DNA of 64,000 nucleotides from Tetragonia tetragonoides (Eukaryota; Streptophyta; Magnoliopsida; Caryophyllales; Aizoaceae): contig CM076153.1 of NCBI GenBank assembly GCA_038025085.1, positions 9,765,501-9,829,500 of the forward strand. The letters run 5' to 3'. The notes below the pieces were generated by a model, which did not search any database, was not told the DNA's origin, and saw only the letters and a list, made by a program, of their open reading frames with translations. Shown here piece after piece: positions 25,001-36,429 of this stretch (position 1 is the stretch's first letter; the number at the start of each line of letters is the position of its first letter). A program made the position numbers and the translations under genes.

Positions 25001-25855
25001 GAGTTTTGGGGTTGCATCCCACGTCATTCCAGCAGGAGTGGCGCCTGGGGTGGCACCACCAGCCGACGGAGTGGCATCTGAATCATTTACCCGGCCAGGT
25101 GTTGGCGTCTCATCCCACCTATTCCTCCTCACAGAAGGAGTAGCATCACCTACTCTCCCTGGTGTTGGAGTAGCATCCCACCTGCCAATCCCAGGGGTAG
25201 AATCTGGCATGTCCCAATCTGATGAAGACTTAGCCTTCTTTGCAGCTCCACCATCATCCTGCTTATCCTGTGACTGATCCCACCTATTCCTTCTCTTCTG
25301 TGATGGCTGAGCTTCAGCAGCAGCACCCCCAACACCTTTCTCCTCCTCCATTTCCTTCTTTTGCTCCTCCTCCTCTTTCTTCCTTTTAGAAATCAACCTT
25401 AGTGTCTCCTCTTTCTCTCTCTTCAAAGCCTCCTCCCTCATCACATCTGCATAACTCCTCGAATTCGGATCAGGTGTCTTATCCCCTGCCGCAAACGCAT
25501 CATGCCTCTCCGGTGAGATAACCCTAGTTAACCTCCTCCTTCGATAATCATCCTCACGGTCGATAATCCTCTGTGGCTTCCTAAACCCATCCTCAGCATC
25601 ACCCCCAATACCCGACATCTCCTTCATCATAGATTTAGGAGCAGTATAAGACGCCAATTTCCGTGCAACCTCATTATCCATGGCATCCACGTTTTCATCA
25701 TCATCATCTACCGGAATCGACTGCACATAATCCTCACGCCCATTGCTGCCATAGAGATCGGTATCATAGGCGACCGCAGTTAAAGACGCAAGCTCCTGCT
25801 CCATCTTCTTCCTCTCCTCCTGAGTCTTAGCAATCTCAGGGTCTACTGACGCCAT
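22025..25855 (-). CDS. SF3B1: Splicing factor 3B subunit 1 (SF3B1/SAP155), single exon, 1276 aa
   Basis: SF3B1 is the HEAT-repeat scaffold of SF3b in U2 snRNP; it clamps the branch-site helix with PHF5A and works in the nucleus. I place the start at 25855 ([18 protein letters not shown]), because plant SF3B1 proteins begin this way; the frame is open 24 nt further (MVPKNKTK). Residues about 1-180 are acidic and basic. Residues about 190-420 hold many RWDETP and DATP motifs, the Thr-Pro-rich segment that in known SF3B1 is phosphorylated during splicing and carries U2AF-ligand-type RWD motifs. From about residue 430 to the end runs the HEAT array (for example [37 protein letters not shown]). 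The C-terminus is [10 protein letters not shown]. The length fits plant orthologues, there are no coding introns, and no break was seen. Confidence 0.97.
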   Translation of the reverse strand: MASVDPEIAKTQEERKKMEQELASLTAVAYDTDLYGSNGREDYVQSIPVDDDDENVDAMDNEVARKLASYTAPKSMMKEMSGIGGDAEDGFRKPQRIIDREDDYRRRRLTRVISPERHDAFAAGDKTPDPNSRSYADVMREEALKREKEETLRLISKRKKEEEEQKKEMEEEKGVGGAAAEAQPSQKRRNRWDQSQDKQDDGGAAKKAKSSSDWDMPDSTPGIGRWDATPTPGRVGDATPSVRRNRWDETPTPGRVNDSDATPSAGGATPGATPAGMTWDATPKLSGMATPTPKRQRSRWDETPATMGSATPMAGATPSAAMTPGVTPVGGVELATPTPDQINLRGPMTPEQFNLLRWEKDIEERNRPLTDEELDSMFPPEGYKILDPPASYVPIRTPARKLLATPTPMGTPLYQIPVEDRGQMFDVGKEPANGLPFMKPEDYQYFGVLLNEENEEELSPDEQKERKIMKLLLKVKNGTPPQRKTALRQLTDKAREFGAGPLFNRILPLLMQPTLEDQERHLLVKVIDRVLYKLDELVRPYVHKILVVIEPLLIDEDYYARVEGREIISNLSKAAGLATMIAAMRPDIDNIDEYVRNTTARAFSVVASALGIPALLPFLKAVCQSKKSWQARHTGIKIVQQIAILIGCAVLPHLRSLVEIIEHGLNDENQKVRTITALSLAALAEASAPYGIESFDSVLKPLWKGIRSHRGKVLAAFLKAIGFIIPLMDALYASYYTKEVMFILIREFQSPDEEMKKIVLKVVKQCVSTEGVEADYIRSDILPEFFRNFWVRRMALDRRNYKQLVETTVEIANKVGVADIVGRIVEDLKDESEPYRRMVMETIEKVVTNLGASDIDARLEELLIDGILYAFQEQTSDDANVMLNGFGAVVNALGQRVKPYLPQICGTIKWRLNNKSAKVRQQAADLISRIAVVMKQCGEEQLMGHLGVVLYEYLGEEYPEVLGSILGALKAIVNVIGMTKMTPPIKDLLPRLTPILKNRHEKVQENCIDLVGRIADRGAEFVPAREWMRICFELLEMLKAHKKGIRRATVNTFGYIAKAIGPQDVLATLLNNLKVQERQNRVCTTVAIAIVAETCSPFTVLPALMNEYRVPELNVQNGVLKSLSFLFEYIGEMGKDYIYAVTPLLEDALMDRDLVHRQTAASAVKHMALGVAGLGCEDALVHLMNYVWPNIFETSPHVINAVMEAIEGMRVALGAAAILNYCLQGLFHPARKVREVYWKIYNSLYIGAQDALVAAYPILEDEGENVYSRPELMMFI

Positions 25856-25952
25856 TTTTGTTTTATTTTTTGGTACCAAAAATCAAAACCCCTAATTCAC
25901 TCTTTATTCCCCCAATTACTCAAAAACTCCCCTTGTGATTGTCAAATCCAAC

Positions 25953-26297
25953 CTGTAATTAGAAACAAACAATGCATATCAGTGCCCCAAAACAAAATCT
26001 CTATCTACAAAAAATACTTTCAAATCAATGAAAATAATCATAAACCGAAATCACATATCTAATTCATATCTAGTTGAAGACAATTAACTATCAGATATTA
26101 CGAATTTGCAATAACAAACAAAACCCTAATTGTATCTTCTAAAAGAAATAACCGCAAAACCCTAGTCCAACATTTTGGCTTCGAGAAATAAACTAATCTG
26201 TAATATCTTCAAAACGAAACCCTAACTTCAATTTTTGGCGAGAAAAAAAAAGTAACGAATCTAATTCAGGAAAAACACAGGAAAAGAAAAGAAGTAC
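25953..26297 (-). promoter_or_regulatory. SF3B1 5' leader intron with three telo-box motifs
   Basis: On the minus strand a GAG|GTACTT donor (exon end 26298) and a TTACAG|GTTGGA acceptor (exon start 25952) define a leader intron of about 345 bp. It contains AAACCCTA on the plus strand at 26121-26128, 26157-26164 and 26217-26224. This is the telo-box, known from promoters and leaders of plant genes of the translation and cell-growth programme. A related AACCCCTAA word lies at 25888. The first exon would start around 26400. Splicing is predicted from sites only. Confidence 0.6.
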
Positions 26298-26647
26298 CTC
26301 AGATTGAGATTGTATGTTGTGGAACTGATATGATATCTTCGAGTTTTCTCTCTCCTCAAAAACGGAGATCGAATTTTGATTGATAAGGGTGACGAAAGAG
26401 GCAGAAAAGATGGGTTAAAAGGCCTTGTAGCCTGTTGAGCGTAAAATACGTATTTTTGAGGGTTTATTCGACTTTTAAAGTTTTTTTTTTCCCCAGTAGG
26501 GCGGTCAGCGGTGTATGAAAAATTGAAAATTGAACCATTTCCCCAAAAAGGTTATATTACAAAATAATATTTAGATTAGGCTCGTTTAGAAAATAATGGA
26601 TAAGAGAGAGAGAAAAGGGGAAAGGCTCTATGTACATAGGTGTAGAG

Positions 26648-27217
26648 CAGGGATGTAAATGGATCGGATTCGGATCGGGTGGAGCATCATCCACTCCATT
26701 TGCGAAATCCATTTGATCAATTCGCTCCATCCGTCATCCGTGAACCATCCAATCCATATCTAATCCGTCCGTCATCCGCGAATTAGTGAATGGATCGGGT
26801 GCTTAACGGTTTATGGACTAAAAACCATAAATAGACCCAACTATAATAAAACGGTTAGTAGTCAAATAAAATTTCAACTCATATACGATTGTTTTACCTT
26901 GTAACAATAAAAATAACACAATTTAGTTTAAATAATAACAATACAAACTAGAAAACAAGTAAAATTAAACTATGATGTAAATATAACCTAGGTTTGATAA
27001 TTTTTTTATATAATTATTTTACACTTTTATATCTAAACGGGTGACGGATGCATTCGCGGATCGGGTTAGCGGATGAGAAATCTCATCCATCATCCGCTCC
27101 ATCCGCAATCCGATCCATCCGTCATCCGCTCCATCATCCATTTAATCGGGTTTTAATCCATATATTCGGTTCGGATGGAGCGGATATCCGCGGATCATAA
27201 ATCCATTTATATCCCTA
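26648..27217. mobile_element. hAT-type MITE, 570 bp, 8-bp target duplication
   Basis: It is flanked by a perfect 8-bp repeat, GTGTAGAG, at 26640-26647 and 27218-27225. The ends are inverted repeats: CAGGGATGTAAATGGAT on the left and ATCCATTTATATCCCTA on the right. Both halves next to the ends are filled with ATCCGC and CATCCGT words in opposite orientation, so it folds back. 8-bp duplications and CAGGG termini are typical of hAT. It is non-coding. Confidence 0.9.
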
Positions 27218-27225
27218 GTGTAGAG

Positions 27226-27417
27226 CAGTCAGGATCCTCTGCTGTTCTAAAAAGAACAGTAGAGTGCTGTCCTTCAACTCTTCATCTTTGGATTGGAGGG
27301 GGTGGGTTTTGGATCCTTAGATAAAGGAGGTGGGTTTTTTTAATTTAAATAAATTAAGGAGAGAGATAGAGAGAAGAAAGGACAGCAGAGAAATAAAACA
27401 GTAGAGAATCCAAACAC
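27226..27417. mobile_element. Second copy of the 192-bp Mutator-like MITE
   Basis: It has the same length and layout as the element at 12004-12195, in reverse orientation relative to the window, with ends CAGTCAGGATCCTCTGCTG and GAATCCAAACAC. The right flank GGTATAGAA (27418-27426) matches 7 of 9 bases with GGTGTAGAG, which lay on its left before the hAT insertion. The hAT element therefore landed exactly at this element's left target-site copy. Confidence 0.85.
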
Positions 27418-28129
27418 GGTATAGAAGGGAGTATAACTCACCTACTGCCAATATGGTATCCACGTAGATTTGGTAGACGAACCGCGTCATTATTATTTTT
27501 CCAGATCAGAAATAAGTCAGCTCTGGCAAAGAGCGACTTCAAGTCAAAGAAAACGTCATCCACCAAAGCGACTTCCAGCTTTTACAAAAAAAACGAAGAA
27601 CTTGACCACAACAACTTCCTGCCATGGCCGACAATTCGTTTCAGATCTCAGTGGAAGACGATGGGAAGGGGAAGGCAACTGAGGAGAGAGAAATGGGGTG
27701 AGGCTGGAGGATGGGGAATTTGGGATTGGGAGCAGGAGAGAGGAAAAGGGTGTGCGAGATATACACTGAGACGAATGCACAAATGCGTCGCTGTGGTGGA
27801 AAGCGAATTTGTTGGGTTGGGGTCGCTCTCCTCCATGGCAATTTAAGTCTGATCGTGGTTCGTTACAGTTCTAAGCCTATGAACACCATATTGGGTATTA
27901 TTTTCTAAACGAGCTTAATTTGAGAACTTGATATTTTTGGCCTGGGCGGTTTGGGAAATCACAAAAGCTTGTATGAGGCCGTCTTATGATGGTGAACGTT
28001 CTTATACCAAACTTATTGCTAAACAAAAATATGGGGTAAGTGAATGTCGATCGAGGATAATTAGGTTTTGTTTGATGTGTGTATTGAAACATTTTCATTA
28101 GTATATGTCTCTTCGTGAGAGTGTAATAA

Positions 28130-29046
28130 GGGCTCGTTTATCTAGGAGTAATGCAATACGATGCGAGTACAATATTTTATGGGTAAATTACACTGAGGTA
28201 TACTGAGGTTTGGCGAAATTGCAGAGAGGTATACCCACGTTTGACTAAATACATTGAGGTATACTCTTGACCAATTTTTGACATTGACCAAAGTCAAACA
28301 AATTTTTGGACATAAATACCCCTAGTATACCTCATTGAAAGCTTATAAGAAAAATTTTGTGTAATGATTTCCCACTTACTTTGCACTGCATGCTCGTATA
28401 TCTTTTGTTGATTGTGTCATATCGTGCTCAACTTTATTACCAAGATCGACATATAATTGGCATCGGACTCTCATAAGTTTAGTTCGATAGTTGTTTTTTT
28501 TTTTTTGTGCAGACACACGATTAGACTAGAGGGTCAAATTTGCATGATGAGAGAATTGTATAAATCGAGCCACGAATTTTATTAATCTGTGGTACAGTTC
28601 TCTCATGATCAAAAACTAAATAAAAAGGAAAAAAAAGTGAAAAATCATTGCACAATAAGTTTTTTAAAAAAACTTTCAATGAGGTATACTAGGGGTATTT
28701 ATGTCCAAAAGTTAGTTTGACTATGGTCCATGGTCAAAAAATGGTCAGGAGTATACCTCAGTGTATTTATTCAAACGTGGGTATATCTCTCTGCAATTTC
28801 GCCAAACCTCAGTATACCTCAATGTAATTTATAGAGACGGGAGGAGGGACATGAAAAAAGTGAGATCGATTACATCATGCAAAATAATTATCTTTACATA
28901 CGTTGAAGTTGAGCAATTATAGTTATATTGAAAGGTGCAATCAACCTTACTTTTCATCTCTATCTCATCCCACTTACTCATCTTTCACCTCACATCAACA
29001 CTTTAAAATGATTGCGTTAATTGCATTAGTAGCAAGTAAACAAGCT
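28130..29046. mobile_element. Probable foldback element, GGGCTCGTTTA ends
   Basis: The left end GGGCTCGTTTATCTAGGAGTAATGCAAT and the complement of the right end (AGCTTGTTTACTTGCTACTAATGCAAT) are similar over about 28 bp and read inward. TAA precedes the left end and TTA follows the right end, so the target duplication is not exact. The interior is largely taken up by a second, stronger foldback element at 28182-28832. Confidence 0.55.
28182..28832. mobile_element. Long-arm foldback element, arms about 160 bp
   Basis: The left arm (about 28182-28345) and right arm (about 28672-28832) are reverse complements. Both carry TGAGGTATACTGAGGTTTGG, a GGTATACCCACGTTTG-like word and a TACTAGGGGTATTTATGTCC-like word in mirrored order. 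The loop (28346-28671) is AT-rich and non-coding. I could not find an exact target duplication. Long arms like these occur in Mutator-like MITEs, but the family is not settled. Confidence 0.8.
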
Positions 29047-29279
29047 TTATAATCTATGGTGAATATTGAGAAGTCATTACTTATAATAATAGAACAATAC
29101 TAGTTTGAGACTATTTAAATTTTTAGATCACTATTTTAATTTATTTTTTTTGATGGACCCTATTTAAATTTTTAGAGGTTACTTACAGTAAAACGGAACG
29201 GGGTTTCTATTTAGATCTGTTTAGCAAAATAACATAACATTAAAAAAAGAACTCAAATTGAAATAATACATTCACTATT

Positions 29280-31955
29280 CTAACCGAATATTTGAAAATC
29301 AAGCTTCCTATGCAGAGTTGATTCAAGTTTCTTGGCGCGTTTTAAAGCCAACTTTTTCCATTTGGTGCCGCTGTTATAGTCTGCTGCTTCAGGATTAGAA
29401 ATACGGATCAGGAACTTATCCAGCATGACAGCATTCTCAAGCAAGTATCTCCCAAGCTCAAGATCAGCTCTGTCACCCGCAAAGCGCATAATTTCTACCT
29501 CTTTGAGATTATAGTGAGGGCATTTAGCATGCTTCCTTGCAGAAATAGAACGTCTACCTCTCGACAACCCTCGTCCTGCAACCCCGGATGAACTCAACTG
29601 CAACCAAGAAAACAAGATACATCATTTATAACTAACGTCAATATCTGAGTTTCACTTCAAGGAATGACAATATCTGAGTTTTCATTCAATTTGCAAGTCT
29701 AGAATGATGACACCAAACTTAACATTAACAGAACCCCAATGCCTTATGTCTCCAAAGAGACTCTCGCCTAGGCGGGATAGGGGGGGGTTCGGTTGTACGC
29801 AGCCTTACCCCTGTAAGAGTCTTATAAAGAGGTTGTTTCTTTTTGACCCGAGATCCAAAGTGCGACGACCATCGCAACTTCACAATAAATAAGAAGTGGC
29901 GACAATTTTTATAAACCATTTTACTTTAATCCATTATATCCCGAAGCCAAAAAGTAGTGAAGCTTTTGGCTCCACTGGAAATGGTGGACACAATGATGAC
30001 ACCACACTGAAACACCCTATTCTACTTGTGTTTAAAGCCATTCAAGTTTCTTGGTACATGCCACGAGAATTTTCCTTTTGACAGAGAAATGAATTCAACA
30101 ATCTCCTCAATATAGCTTTTCTTTACTATTATACATCATAACTTTAGATATAAAAACATGAAATCGAACTATTTTATCATTAATAAAGAAAAGGCTAACG
30201 ATTATAAGCAGCCACTTTAGGAATAATAACTCTCTGATGCACTGATGATCAGCTCAGAGAAATAAAAAAACAGCAGGGAAGGAAGGAACGCATGGCAAAA
30301 AATAGAAAACAGCAAGGAACTCAGCAGTCAGCACACAAGGATACAAGCTATTAGCTATTTCAAGGGTCAAATTGGCATTACAAGAAAAAGCATTACCTGC
30401 AACGTGAACTTTTCTAGAGATGGAGATGAGTTTATCAGGCGAGTGATCCCCATCAAACTTTCACCGAGACGAACAGAAACTTTAACAGTTAAATGTTTGA
30501 GATTAGCCAACTCACCATGAGGAAATTGCAAATGATACCCCTAAAGAAAATAATAGAAGTAAGTTAGTATCCAGGTCAAGTTATGAGAAAAGGGTAGGAT
30601 GATTCCAATTGAACAGCACAAAATAAAATGAGTAGTTCAACGGTTTGGTCCTGTCAATACGGAAGGGAGACCCTTAAAAAGAGAGGAAAGGAGACTCGAC
30701 AGGCTGCGGGTTAAAACAAAAGACAGTTTGACAAGGAATTGACAAAGTGCAACAGTGACGATAGATCATCAAAGTCTGTATATGTTGCATATATATTTCA
30801 GGTAAAGGGATGAACAAATGGATGAGAGGTAACCAATTCCTCATTCATATCCAATCAGATCCAAATCATTTATTCATCCATAACTATTTAATTATTATAA
30901 TGGATAAGATCAGGTGGATGTTCATTTGATCAGACTGCATACACCACTAGAGGAAGCTTACTAGGTGGTCTTGTGTTGTAGTTGATTTATCAAGCTAGTG
31001 GGTAAAGGCATACATTGGTTAGTTTTTATCAGTGTTGAATTTCAATCACATACATAATGACAATTCAAAACAGATGAATAATAGGGGCAAAGAAACTTAC
31101 AGAATTTATATTGCAGATTTTCAATTTAAGCCACTCCAGTTGGGAAAGAATCTTAGCGAGTGAAACAAATGCAAATGTGAGATTAGTATCCATGCCTATG
31201 CCCTCTAGAGAGACACGAACAAGTGAAGGAACATTCTCAACACGTAAACCTATGGCTAACCCACTATAGGCAAAGCTCACAAGGTTTGGGGCAGAGCATA
31301 TCTCGATACTTTTTAGGCCACAACAAAGGATTGCCAAGTGCTGCAGCTGAAGGGACGCACCGTGATCAATTTTCACGTACCGTAAACTCGGAGAAAATGA
31401 AACCTCTAAACTGATAAGTTGTGGACAGCTTGAAAGAACAAACTCAAGAAGCTCATCAGTAACTCGTGCGCAATACAACTTCAGTGTCTTCAATGGCTTA
31501 ATCCAGGATGTACCATTGGGATTACTACGGATGCAGCGGTAGAAGTCATCAGAGAAACCAGAATATCTATCACTGAAATATAATTCTAGCACCTCACATC
31601 CCTTTGCGATGGCAAAATATATCAATTCATAGATTTGGCTCTTTGCCAATATCTTAATATTGACCTTAGCTTGGAATTTATCTAACCTCGAGCCTCGATA
31701 AGATCTCACAACATTGTTCACCCAATTTACATACCTTTGAGGTTCCAACTTCACAAATTTCTGATATTCGATATTTGGGCACTTGTGATTCAATTTAGAA
31801 TCGTCAAAGTCCAACATAGTAACATACGTCCACAAGTATCTCCACCTTCGTGAGATGACACTAGTGGTTGCAGCATCTTTTAATGTCAACCGCGAGATTA
31901 TTGAAACAAGAATTTCATCAGGTAGCTGACTTATGCAATCTTCAAACATAAGCAT
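29280..31955 (-). CDS. F-box/FBD/LRR protein, 3 exons, 438 aa
   Basis: Plant FBD-type F-box proteins are presumed substrate receptors of SCF (SKP1-CUL1) ubiquitin ligases. Exons: 31101-31955 (ATG at 31955, or 31949 as in the inverted copy), 30397-30540 (144 bp) and 29280-29597. The F-box lies at residues about 7-50 (QLPDEILVSIISRLTLKDAA, then SRRWRYLW). LRR-like segments follow (LKTLKLYCARVTDELLEFVL, LEVSFSPSLRYVKID). Exon 2 encodes the linker LLIN-type motif ITRLINSSPSLEKFTLQ. The FBD domain is in exon 3 (HYNLKEVEIMRFAGDRADLE, LLENAVMLDKFLIRI). All joins keep frame and use GT/AG. A leader intron probably lies upstream, near 31970-32060. An inverted, decayed copy lies at 50455-63658. The substrate is unknown. 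Confidence 0.85.
29755..29900 (-). mobile_element. SINE fragment (Au-like), reverse orientation
   Basis: The plus strand reads GGTTGTACGCAGCCTTACCC followed by GAGGTTGTTTC and GACCCGAGATCC. This resembles the reverse complement of the tRNA-derived Au SINE family of plants. It lies in intron 2 of the F-box gene. It is degenerate and its borders and target duplication were not resolved. Confidence 0.5.
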
Positions 31956-32765
31956 TGGTTCCTAATCATAACACAAACCCCACAAAAAGAGAAATCAAAA
32001 TACATAACTTTTGGAAGAAAAAAAATCAATCAGAGGATCGAGAAAGCAATCATTTCATACCTTCCTCTGACTGAAACATGAGTTTGATACATCCATAGGT
32101 AATCAACAATTCAACATACAACAACCTACAAAGTATCACACATATTAGCCAAAAAATAGGGAATATTTACATAAATGCATAAGAGGACATAAAAAAAGAG
32201 ATGAGAATGAAGAAACCCCCCAAGCACACACAATGGATTTGGAGTTGTATTCTACTCCATCTCAATCTGGGTGCGTGAGTTTACAATCTACATGGGTATA
32301 TCCAAATCAAAACAAACAAGCAACTTCAATGAAAATTATCCCCAAAACAACTGACTTTAATTAAAAAATCCCCAAAAAAAGCATCAATCTTTTTGGCATA
32401 CACACTGCAATTGATAATCAACTCTACAAAATTTCCAATTCACAGAGCAGCAAAATTCATGGTAATTAAGTTTGGAACATAATAGCAACTGAAATTGAAA
32501 ATTACCCTTGGAAGATTTTGAGCTGAATCAGGAGAGAGACACTCACCTATCCTGATAATAAAAACCCTATAATATAATTCAGTGGAGTAATTAGGAAGAG
32601 GAACAGATAAACAAAGAAGTGGGGGTATGGGAATTTGGAAGGTTGAATTTTCACAAATTTAATTGAATCAATTTGGGGAAATTGTTGGTGGGTTTGCTAC
32701 ATGGAATATACAATGTAGCCGTAAATTGAAGAAAGTTTGATGCGGTGTTTGTGTCTATGGCGAAG

Positions 32766-32767
<2 letters not shown>

Positions 32768-32802
<35 letters not shown>
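32768..32802. repeat. (AG)n microsatellite upstream of the F-box gene
   Basis: About 17 AG units, followed by GGAGAGA variants to 32825, in the probable promoter or leader of the F-box gene. The inverted F-box copy has no such run at the matching place (about 49780-49810 holds only TCTCTCTC), so it expanded in this copy. Confidence 0.9.
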
Positions 32803-32809
<7 letters not shown>

Positions 32810-32829
32810 GAGAGAGGAGAGAGAAAATA

Positions 32830-35800
32830 GGTGGTTGAAGTTGTGGTGTGTGCCGGTGGAGGGAAAAAAGAAGGGGAAGGAGCAAGGGCTTGGGAAGGAG
32901 AGAGAGAGAGGGGATCCTTAATGACTGAAAATTGAAGGATTAATCTATCAAAAAAATTGCAGGAGCGAGATTTAAGAGTTAAGACACAAAATTCTATCCC
33001 TTTTTTTTGGGAAATTTTATCCTTCTTTTTTTGGAAATAAGCACGGACCCTCAACTTAAGAAATTTTATCCTTCATACTAGACTATGTTAAATTTAGATT
33101 TATTTAGAGATATTCACCGTTGTAAATGTCCAATAACTTTTTATGAATGAATTCTCTTTCCTTCAAAAAAAAAAAAAATCCAGGGAAATAAGAGTTGAAC
33201 CTCAAATTATTGGTTGGAGTATTGAAGGTGTAGTAGAGTAGTATTTGTAGAGGTGAAATTTATTCGAATTAAATTTAAAATTTGAATTAGACTTTTTAAG
33301 TTTTGATTTTTGAATTGGAATCGAATTTAGAAAAGAATATGTTTTGGAATGGATTTGAACTCACCTTTTTGGACTATAATATTCAATCTAATCCAATCCA
33401 ATCCAATCCAATCCAAATTATAAGTACTAGCTTTGAATTGCACGCAAATGCGTACGTATTGTAATCACTAAAAATATATAATTTATCGAATTGGAAGGAT
33501 TGTTTTTTCACAACTAATAATAGATGAAGAATTTTGTTATTGCTGTTATGTCTTTAACACTTTCTTCGTGATAAAAAAATAGAGTAAAATAGAATAGTTC
33601 AATTAATCATAGTACCAAATATATATACCTAAATTGTCTGATATGCAAAATTCATTATTTGGATCGAGTTAATAATTACACAAAGAGAAAGTGTCCTCTC
33701 CATATGTACAGACATAGACTTATACATAAGCTCAAAAACCTACTAAAACATTGACAACCAATCTTCCAGCATCAAGTATAGAAATCAATCTAACTAATTT
33801 TGTTGACCAAGTGTAGATGAATGTTCTTTTTGTTTTTTTTTTTTGGGGGGGGGGGGGTGGGTGGGAGTTGGGGGATGGAGAAATTCTATAATGGTGCACC
33901 TGTAAGGAGAAAAAAATTGTTACACATAAGTAGAAGTTTGAAGTTTTTATCCCAAGTATAAGGGATACAATTACATGAATAAACAGGATAAACCATGAAT
34001 GTGTGGTTCATTACGAAACGCCCAAGCTCGATAGTAACACCTCCATTACTTGTGGGTTTTGTTTGAAGACAATATATCAATCTTTCAAAGACAGTATAGT
34101 ACATGGCTTCTCCCTGAGGAAGAAAAATATGCCAGCGAGGTAATTTAAAAGATATGAAATAGGAAATTAAAGAATTATAGAGTAGTATGTAGTATGTGAT
34201 AACTTACATTAGCGTCACATTAAATCATTTTTCACAATTTGCCACCATCGTTAAGCTTTTGAATGTCAAATGGTGTAATGTGTTGAGCCTTGAAATTCCG
34301 CTTATATACACATGGGTATACGCAATCGACATCCTGGTAAGGGTTGAGAGTTTTAATTTAAGAAGAAATACTCGTAACATATATGGATGACTTTATGCTT
34401 TAAGTCAAAGCTAGTAATAAATTAAAGTGATACAAAGTTGAAAGACGCCAATTTCATTAGCCACACACCAATTCCAAATACAGATTTCGGTGGTTATTAG
34501 GCTTGGAGACCTATTCCTTGGACATGAGAACTCAGAGCGCAAAAAACTCAATAGGAAGAGAAGTACCAAGTGATATAGTAATTTGTTAATGTTGCTGTTT
34601 AGGTGACCCATAGAGGGAAGCTTTTATAGTTATAGAAAACAGCTTAGAGTTACTGTGGATTATTATGAATTCAGGCAAGTGCTTATCTATCACCAATAGG
34701 GGCTTGGTTTGCTAGGTGTCCAATCAAGAAATACTAAACTACAGATTTCAAGAAGTGGTATGAAAAAAAGAAGAGTCGAGGCAAAGGTCTCCATAACCGT
34801 TGCTCATATAGAGGAAAAAGGAGATCGTGGGGGAGGGTAACCGTTCTTGGGAGAGAGAGAGAGAGGAGGAGAGGAGAGAGAATGAATACTGGAGACTGAA
34901 GTGAGAGATGAACGGAATAAGCGTTGAGTTCTCACCTACTAAAGTTAGGTTTCTTGTTTTTTGTTTTTTTTTTAATTGGGACAAATTGTGCTTTGCAATT
35001 GTCTATTATAGCCTTTCTATTATTGGTGACTTGAAGGGTATTATGGTCCAAACGAAATTTAGAGTTTCAAAATCCTCCTCTGCCTTTATAGAATAGAGAT
35101 AAAAATATAAAATGAATTAGCCCAAAATAAAAGTATAAGATACTAAATCCAATTGATTGAAGGCCAAAAAGCCGAACTAAAAAGCATATATAAACAAAGA
35201 GAGAAAACTCATCCGGACAACTCACTCAAATCACGCAGTAGCAACCAATCTTCCATTCCCTCTCTTTCTCTCTACACATTTGACTTCTCCGAAATTCCAC
35301 ATAATTTGAAAGTTTATGCGTAAATGGGATATGCACTCTAACTCTAAGCGGATATTACTGAATATTGTAGACTTGTAATTGGTTTGAACAATGTTATCCA
35401 CTTAACATTTACATTATCATCTTATCGTTTATTAAGTAATGGACATTGTTGTAAGAAAAATGGTATGGAGCATAAAAAAATTGGACTATTCAAATACGAT
35501 TTAATTAAGAAAATTTGTTAGGTTTGGATACAAACTGAAAAATACGAATCCAAAAGTGGTTTAGATTGTACTTGAGTTTAAAATTTCAAATCCAATTTTT
35601 TTGTCAAAAATTCAATCCAAACTTCAAATGAACACCTCCTAGATCATGGCTGGAACTAGCACACGGCTTAATCCGATTTGGCATGGGCAGTTTCAACAAA
35701 ACACGATACACACAAATTTAGTGGGCATTTCGTCGTGCCTTGGCCTGATTTTGAAAAAAAAAAAAACTTAGTACCCATTTGTTGCATCATACATTGAAGC

Positions 35801-36120
35801 GTTTGACCAAGAAAGCTAAGGGCCGTGTGGGATTTCATTAGCCCTATTAAAAACTTTGAAGTTTCACACCGCCATAACCACCACAGCGTGGTTTCAATTC
35901 GAAAATCCAGGATTTAAATCGATGTCGTTTCATTGATTCTTTCATGCACACATTCAGAGGTGCATTCCAGAAAAAAACGATGGATATTTCAAAACCAATA
36001 GCCACATGATAATGATATTATAACGTTGCAAGAAAAATAATAATAAATGAATATGGCAAAGACTCAAATCCACTAGCTAGTAGCATATTTAGCAACAGAG
36101 TATACTACAGCAGTTTACAC
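32830..36120. other. Gene-poor interval, no gene supported
   Basis: AT-rich DNA with an (AATCC)-type pentamer run near 33384-33415, a T-run then G-run near 33833-33857, and a short GA run near 34852-34866. Open frames at 33886-34104, 34196-34390 and 34411-34611 have no recognisable domain and no consistent splice structure. They may be remains of an old gene, but I cannot support a call. Confidence 0.45.
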
Positions 36121-36129
36121 TTGCAGAGG

Positions 36130-36420
36130 AGCTGAGAATCATAACATTAGCCTTGTTGCTGTCCCATCTTGAGGCAAGTCCTGCGAAGAGTGTGGGGAAC
36201 ATTAAAGTTCTTCTTGGTTCAGTCTCATCGAAGGCACGGGCAGCAAGTGTGTGTGCGACCATTTAGCCGCTCTCTTCGTGTGGAGTAAAGTGACAGACCA
36301 ATTCTTTTGTAGAAGCCTACAAATATCATTGATTACGCCACCAAGTTCATGAAAAGCAGCATTAGCAGGATCCTTACTTAGGTCGAGGATCATTCGAGCA
36401 TCTGTTTCTACGTCAATCTT
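36130..36420 (-). pseudogene. RNase H-like (RVT_3 type) gene fragment, frameshifted
   Basis: On the minus strand, ETDARMILDLSKDPA leads into ELGGVINDICRLLQKNWSVT and HTKRAAK. This is the layout of the plant RNase H-like domain in which an ETD start is followed by a final REANKVAHTLA-like helix. The last part, VAHTLAARAFDETEPRRT, is one frame away, so a single-base indel lies near 36265. It ends near 36150 with a short tail. It is probably the remnant of a reverse-transcriptase-type element or of an RVT_3 gene. No start or upstream exons were found. Confidence 0.6.
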
Positions 36421-36429
36421 ACTGCTGCT

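Larger units (their letters stand above)
26579..27914. mobile_element. Outer PIF/Harbinger-like element carrying two nested MITEs
   Basis: An 18-bp perfect terminal inverted repeat, GCTCGTTTAGAAAATAAT, begins at about 26580 and its complement ends at 27914. TTA lies outside both ends (26576-26578 and 27915-27917), as expected for PIF/Harbinger. Inside lie a hAT-type MITE (26648-27217) and a Mutator-like MITE (27226-27417). Without them the outer element is about 560 bp. Its right part (27430-27840) has short open frames but no transposase motif. Confidence 0.75.

Noticed and set aside
22172..25277. Several long plus-strand open frames (up to 264 codons)
   Set aside because: They are antisense shadows of the SF3B1 coding sequence; codon use and protein composition fit only the minus-strand frame.
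27470..27908. Cluster of 60-75 codon frames on both strands
   Set aside because: They overlap each other and lie inside the right part of the Harbinger-like shell; no recognisable protein.
33886..34611. A possible F-box or LRR gene remnant (VTIELGRFV, LNVKWCNVLSLEIPL)
   Set aside because: The words lie on opposite strands, with no joined exons and no F-box; resemblance is too weak.
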